Shown in pieces: positions 6,101-8,947 of a DNA stretch of 8,947 nucleotides. A program made the position numbers and the translations under genes. Position 1 is the first letter of the stretch, and each line of letters opens with the position of its first letter. Source of the DNA: Acidobacteriota bacterium (GTDB lineage Bacteria; Planctomycetota; Phycisphaerae; WQYP01; JAJZKJ01). Under the pieces are notes generated by a model. The model was not told the origin of the DNA and made no database searches. It saw nothing but the letters and a program-made list of their open reading frames with translations. The stretch covers positions 1 to 8,947 of the forward strand of contig JAJZKJ010000065.1 in the NCBI GenBank assembly GCA_021804195.1, written 5' to 3'.

Positions 6101-8464
6101 GCCGCTCCAGGTACTGCAGCGGCGCAAACACTGCTGTTTGCACCAGACCTGATGGTCAATTTCACACGTATTAATCCGGCTCGTCACCGCCTGGCTGTCA
6201 ATGCGCTTCAGGCCCATATCCAAACCATTTACCTGGCCCGCCGTGGACATTTCTGGTCCGTGTGCGGTTTGCATATCGGAGGGAAAGTCCGCACCAGGCC
6301 GCTTGCCCATGTAGCGGCCACAACCCCACATGTATTTTCCATTCTTCCTGCACAATTGCCGCTGATAACGTTGCAGCACCTGCAATGGCGTATGGATCAT
6401 GTGGTGGTGGCGGGGTTGCTGCCGCACCGGCAAGCCTTGCAGATCAGCAACCTGAAGCTGCACAATACCGCGCCCGTGCTCTGTCTGGGCGAAGCACCCG
6501 CCCGCCAGCCGGCAGTGGCCCTGCAACTCACCGGCACACTCGACGGAATTGCCCGGCACGTAGCATTGGCTTTTCGCCTCAAGCCCTTTGCCAACCATCC
6601 TCGCGCGGCGGTGAACATGGCCATCACAGGTCTGCGCGGCCCGGGTTTGGCAGAAGCGGTGCCGGCCCTGCCGCGGTACTTTGCAGTAAAGGCCTTAAGA
6701 ACAGGAACCTTGACGGCCAGTGCGTCCATATCGCTGCGGCTGGATCGGCGATCGCCGTTGGATTTTAATCTGGCGCAGCCATTTTCAGCCTCGGCAATAA
6801 TCTCCGGAATTGCATTTCGCGACACCCCGCATGGGCCGGTGATGGCGGGCATTGAGAACATCAGCGCCGATAAAATAACCGTTGACCCGGCGCATTTTTC
6901 CATAGCCGTACCCATGCTGAATATACGTAAGCTGACCTTGCGCATCACGCATGATGCCACCGGTTTGGGCGTGGCCGGGCTGCCGCTCAATATGCAAAAG
7001 ACACCGCCCCTGGTGGCAAACCATGTGCTGGCTCCGCGTGTGCATCCAGCATTACAGCCGGCCGGCACGCGCCCGTGGCAGCTTCTGATTCAACGAACGG
7101 TCATCAGCGGGATAGATGCCCGATATATTGACCAGACCTGCACACCGCCAGTTGAAATTCCGCTGAATGGCCTGGAAGCCCAGATTTTTAACCTGGGGAC
7201 AACTCCGCTGACTGCGCATATTCCCCTGCGATATAATCTCATCGCTTATGCCGGCGCAGTTGGCAATCCGACCATGGGCGTAAAAGTTCCGTCGACGACA
7301 ACAAAACCGGTGGCCGGGAAAAGTATCGGGAAAATCACCCCGCCGCCACATGTGGCAAAAGCCAAGCCACTTTTTGCCCAGTTTTCATCCAATGGGCAAG
7401 TGTATCTGTATCCGCATCTGCAGGGCTGGGCCAGAGCGGCGCTCAACGGAATGTCCCTGGCGGAGCTTGCGCCGCTGGCAAAAAAATATGGCGTTACCCT
7501 TGGCGGGGGCACACTGGACAATTCCAGCGACATCCGGTTCCATGCCGATCATCGCATGAATTTGCATACCAAGCTGGTGTTTTCCAACCTGAACCTCTCG
7601 GAACCGCCGCACGGCGCTTTGGCCAGGCTGCTGCATCTTCCAACGCCGGTGAATGTCGCTATTGCCGCTATTGAAGCACCGGATGGCTCGATTACCCTGC
7701 CACTTTCCGTGCCGATCAGCGCCGGCCATATTTCGCAATCCGCCATTACCGGCCAGCTCATCGGCGATCTGGTCCAGGTGGTGGCAGTAGGCATTGCCAG
7801 TTCACCGCTTAAAGTTGCAGGAGGTCTGGCGTCACTGTTTGCCTCCGGTAAGCTGCAGGCCGTCAAAAAGCCTCCGATAGTATTACACTTCGCACCCGGA
7901 TCCCCCACCATCACCAGCCGGGATTGGCTGGCAATAGGAGCGTTGGCCAGACAGTTGCGGCATCACAGCTCGTTACAGGTGGTGGTGCGGCAGCAAATAT
8001 CTACTGCGGACATTGCGGTGGCGGCGAGCCGTGCCAATCCTACCAAACGGCAGTGCCTTGAGCTTATCGCCGCGTTGGAGGCGCAAGCCAATCGCCTGAT
8101 GAGCCAGCGCCGGCAGCAACTGGGCCAATTGCGCGGGGAACTGGCTATTCGTCTTTCCGACAGTGCGATTCATCAGGGCACCGGCCGGCTTGCCCGGCTG
8201 GATACCCGGCTGGCCCATGCCCGGATGGCTATCAACTACCTGGCGGATATGCTTGCGCCGGGAGCCGGCCGCGAGGCCTCCCGCCGCACGCGGGGCATGA
8301 TGATCACCATCGCCCGCCGCCGACTCTTTGAAATCAAGGCGGCCTTGCTGGCTGCGGGCTTCGCCCATCCAAACCGCCGCGTGCATATCGTGTTCCCCCA
8401 ATACCTGCCCGCCAAATCAGACCGTGGCGGGCCCGCTACCATCGCCCTGGTGCGCACCCGATAG
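3140..8464 (+). CDS. Giant AsmA-like (DUF748-type) inner-membrane-anchored protein
   Basis: This 1774-residue protein has a short cytoplasmic N-terminus ending in RRR (28-30), one transmembrane segment (about 31-57), and otherwise lies in the periplasm. Six related units of roughly 220-240 residues follow, most separated by Pro/Ala/Thr-rich linkers. The C-terminus looks like DUF748: LAELAPLAKKYG (from 1440), a Gly/Leu-rich stretch, then IVLHFAPGS (1580-1588), SRDWL (1593-1597) and a final RRRLFEIKAALLAAG (1726-1740), giving an OmpA-like outline. AsmA-family proteins such as TamB, YhdP and YdbH form beta-rich grooves that move phospholipid between inner and outer membrane, and that is the most likely general role here. 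It is longer than those E. coli members (about 880-1270 residues). It is coupled to the upstream lipoprotein by an ATGA overlap. No catalytic motif is visible. Family assignment is confident; the exact substrate is inference. Confidence 0.95.
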   Translation: MTEVPVPANPSPRVPASGPRPNRWAVIRRRAVWTIFSMAGILLVLRIALIFIFPAVLEHVLGYYHLTAGYQEIKLDVLGGDAEIWGLTIRPIQGGAKVMHIEYCHGNISIVNLFRGRLYIRRAVADGADLFVRRQADGNCPLLNALLSSARQQAKAPAVHPPTATSISLAAPLHMEAFRLEHLRVHLIDHSVTPVVRLAITMNVRVSHLGQRHGATQFRLDLWSAAVVDVLHMSGTLTTHANSLLAQCHILMRGLHLQPTSGYLAALNFRPGKAGLSLRGQSTLALRVIPSKTSAQALAAVFTLRQVQLNSGGRPALGLDNLVARGQLAQHLADIRDLTISGLTIHAGRGQNGLFHFAGLEVLRRIATAGGTLVNPAKPRVASRQAGKSKLRQIPHAMPETASHPYQYAIDRLNIHGFKVVFDDQGITPNTHLKLNLNTLEAVSTGGLPGTAGETLMISGSGALPGIAAAVNISGDMKPFARTRTLKLHLAATAITAGALAPYLSAAGLKSELKSASFNADFSATATTAPDGTTAASFHLDHLTYRDGTNTLCDFKRIDIDRARINAATGRWEIGSCTIIGPAFDFSRTPSGVYTVLGMQILGSGTRQPALPPAVKAPTPPHGGGTMNPPPRLQINHFQWSGIRIGFDDHHARPATRIGISHAGLMLHNFMLDLAAGSPARHPGLFKAWLDAPGLIHLNAAGSIGPGKNSLITSMQVHGTNINLRPLTPYLKGLGILPQLTQGTLAGSLGAKVALHGGRLTGSVQVSDLALRQAGQELAAVQKFQVSNIAAARHDLTIQRVRIVKPFLQVTRLTTGNLSLCGINLLPVPATAPAVAIANAPVAPPPTTPLRAAIGDILLSDAIVRWIDLKPAQPVNVRLHIAAVVTNAILGHRHPAMGTVQATLSAKGVAGAMNLGGTFAVPVSGLSAHLHLLATRLQAQVINTYLPSGITFAPKDQSIAALLHIHLQRSQDGSIRGQAGISNLQVRAAPGTAAAQTLLFAPDLMVNFTRINPARHRLAVNALQAHIQTIYLARRGHFWSVCGLHIGGKVRTRPLAHVAATTPHVFSILPAQLPLITLQHLQWRMDHVVVAGLLPHRQALQISNLKLHNTAPVLCLGEAPARQPAVALQLTGTLDGIARHVALAFRLKPFANHPRAAVNMAITGLRGPGLAEAVPALPRYFAVKALRTGTLTASASISLRLDRRSPLDFNLAQPFSASAIISGIAFRDTPHGPVMAGIENISADKITVDPAHFSIAVPMLNIRKLTLRITHDATGLGVAGLPLNMQKTPPLVANHVLAPRVHPALQPAGTRPWQLLIQRTVISGIDARYIDQTCTPPVEIPLNGLEAQIFNLGTTPLTAHIPLRYNLIAYAGAVGNPTMGVKVPSTTTKPVAGKSIGKITPPPHVAKAKPLFAQFSSNGQVYLYPHLQGWARAALNGMSLAELAPLAKKYGVTLGGGTLDNSSDIRFHADHRMNLHTKLVFSNLNLSEPPHGALARLLHLPTPVNVAIAAIEAPDGSITLPLSVPISAGHISQSAITGQLIGDLVQVVAVGIASSPLKVAGGLASLFASGKLQAVKKPPIVLHFAPGSPTITSRDWLAIGALARQLRHHSSLQVVVRQQISTADIAVAASRANPTKRQCLELIAALEAQANRLMSQRRQQLGQLRGELAIRLSDSAIHQGTGRLARLDTRLAHARMAINYLADMLAPGAGREASRRTRGMMITIARRRLFEIKAALLAAGFAHPNRRVHIVFPQYLPAKSDRGGPATIALVRTR
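3524..7380 (+). repeat. Protein-level tandem repeat: about six AsmA/DUF748 units within the giant gene
   Basis: Each unit opens with a pattern of the form I-x-x-hydrophobic, often G, a short beta stretch, Asp, then Pro about five residues on. The Asp positions are 189, 424, 649, 868 and 1331; the fifth unit (about 1076-1100) is degenerate and lacks it. Most units are preceded by a second pattern, Arg...Gly then alternating hydrophobics: R133/G138, R349/G353, R588/G592, R812/G816, R1034/G1036, R1268/G1275. Mean spacing is about 225 residues. Pro/Ala/Thr-rich linkers precede the units (for example near 155-165, 612-632 and 830-850). The repeats are diverged at DNA level, so they are old rather than a recent tandem expansion. 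Confidence 0.7.
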
Positions 8465-8466
8465 GT

Positions 8467-8504
8467 CCGGCGGCCTGCTTTTGGGGGAATGGGCCGGTTG
8501 CCGG
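8467..8504. terminator. Imperfect hairpin in the convergent gap, possible weak bidirectional terminator
   Basis: CCGGCGGCC (8467-8475) can pair with GGTTGCCGG (8496-8504) through nine pairs, two of them G-U on the plus-strand RNA, around a 20-base loop. It lies between the stops of two convergent genes, where a terminator would be expected. There is no T-run on either side, so it is not a standard intrinsic terminator and may be incidental. Confidence 0.3.
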
Positions 8505-8506
8505 AT

Positions 8507-8947
8507 TCAGGGGTAACAGCCATCCAGCACGATCATTGCGTGCCCCCGAATTTGCGGAATAGTTACATGCGTATAGCCGTTCTTATATGTATACTGTATT
8601 TTGGTTATTTCCGGAGCCAGGTAAACACCTGAAGGTCGACGCGAGGTTCGCAGTGCCATGGCCACATCCGTCAGAGGCACAATATCTTCGATGATATCCA
8701 ACTGCGTCGTCCGGCGCTGGGCGCTATAGGCCAGCAGATGGACGATGGTTCGCATCGGCTGCTGTTGCCGGGTCAATGTGGCTTCCAGATAGCTCGGACC
8801 ACCAACCGTAAGCAGAGGCCGCGGCAGAAGTTTCTGGAGCAGGCCCGCCACCAGTTCCCGGTACTGCAGGTTTCCATGGGCAGCATAACTGTTAACAACA
8901 GGAAACGCGACGTAGGCCGTATGTGAGGTGGCCACAGCGGCGGCAAA
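8507..8947 (-). CDS. C-terminal part of a GHL6/beta-galactosidase-trimerisation-type glycoside hydrolase
   Basis: The frame is open from the right edge to TGA at 8509-8507, giving 146 residues of C-terminus; the true start and catalytic domain lie outside. The visible part begins with FAAAVATSHTAYVAFPVV and a GNLQYRELV stretch, as at the end of a glutamine-amidotransferase-like trimerisation domain. Then come LLPRPLL, PSYLEATLTRQ and RTIVHLLAYSAQRR, then IIEDIVPLTDVAMALR. The last part, a predicted beta sandwich, has VYLAP and ends IPQIRGHAMIVL. This order (HLL-Y-x-x-x-R, ED-x-x-PL, P-x-x-x-GH-x-M-V-L) is the one I know from GHL6-like and related beta-galactosidase-type proteins of planctomycetes and other polysaccharide degraders. 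No catalytic residue can be seen here, so substrate is unknown. The gene converges on the AsmA-like gene and is probably unrelated to it. Confidence 0.85.
   Translation of the reverse strand, partial: FAAAVATSHTAYVAFPVVNSYAAHGNLQYRELVAGLLQKLLPRPLLTVGGPSYLEATLTRQQQPMRTIVHLLAYSAQRRTTQLDIIEDIVPLTDVAMALRTSRRPSGVYLAPEITKIQYTYKNGYTHVTIPQIRGHAMIVLDGCYP

Noticed and set aside
6397..7068. Minus-strand frame of 223 codons inside the AsmA-like gene
   Set aside because: It is antisense to clearly coding DNA with family-typical patterns. Long open antisense frames are expected in GC-rich genes, and the translation is Arg/Ala/Cys-rich without a domain.
3140..8464. Possibility that the giant gene is a fusion or frameshift artefact of several genes
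   Set aside because: A single open frame runs throughout with regular unit spacing, an N-terminal anchor and a proper DUF748-type C-terminus, so one long gene is the simplest reading.
8507..8935. Reading the right-edge gene as a complete small protein starting at GTG 8935
   Set aside because: The frame stays open to the window edge (FAAA before the Val), and the sequence begins in the middle of a recognisable domain, so it is the C-terminus of a longer protein.

Overview
The window looks like chromosomal DNA from a planctomycete-type bacterium (PVC group; the class Phycisphaerae is my best guess). This rests on three things. The left gene combines zinc ribbons, a DUF4190-like membrane domain and a DUF1559-like pilin core with an exact H-x9-D-G motif. 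The right-edge gene ends like the large GHL6-type glycoside hydrolases common in that group. The exported proteins are typical of a diderm cell with an outer membrane. The DNA is moderately GC-rich by eye. No RNA gene, insertion sequence, CRISPR array or prophage signal was seen.

Layout. (1) 1-1419, minus strand: the N-terminal 473 residues of a zinc-ribbon/DUF4190/pilin-like membrane protein that runs off the left edge. It starts at GTG. (2) 1420-1706: a divergent intergenic region with a perfect TATAAT box for the plus-strand operon, a weaker candidate promoter for the minus-strand gene, and a short direct repeat. (3) 1707-3143, plus strand: a 478-residue lipoprotein of unrecognised family. 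(4) 3140-8464, plus strand: a 1774-residue AsmA-like (DUF748-type) protein whose start overlaps the lipoprotein stop as ATGA. (5) 8465-8506: a short convergent gap with an imperfect hairpin. (6) 8507-8947, minus strand: the C-terminal 146 residues of a glycoside hydrolase-like protein that enters from the right.

The centre of interest is the two-gene operon. An envelope lipoprotein is translationally coupled to a giant inner-membrane-anchored AsmA-like protein built from about six units of roughly 225 residues each. Known AsmA-like proteins of other diderms (TamB, YhdP, YdbH) are tunnel- or groove-shaped bridges for phospholipid between inner and outer membrane, and YdbH works with an operon-encoded outer-membrane lipoprotein, YnbE. 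By analogy, and only by analogy, this pair may be a planctomycete inter-membrane lipid bridge with a new, large lipoprotein partner. The flanking genes are transcribed on the other strand and show no obvious functional link to it.
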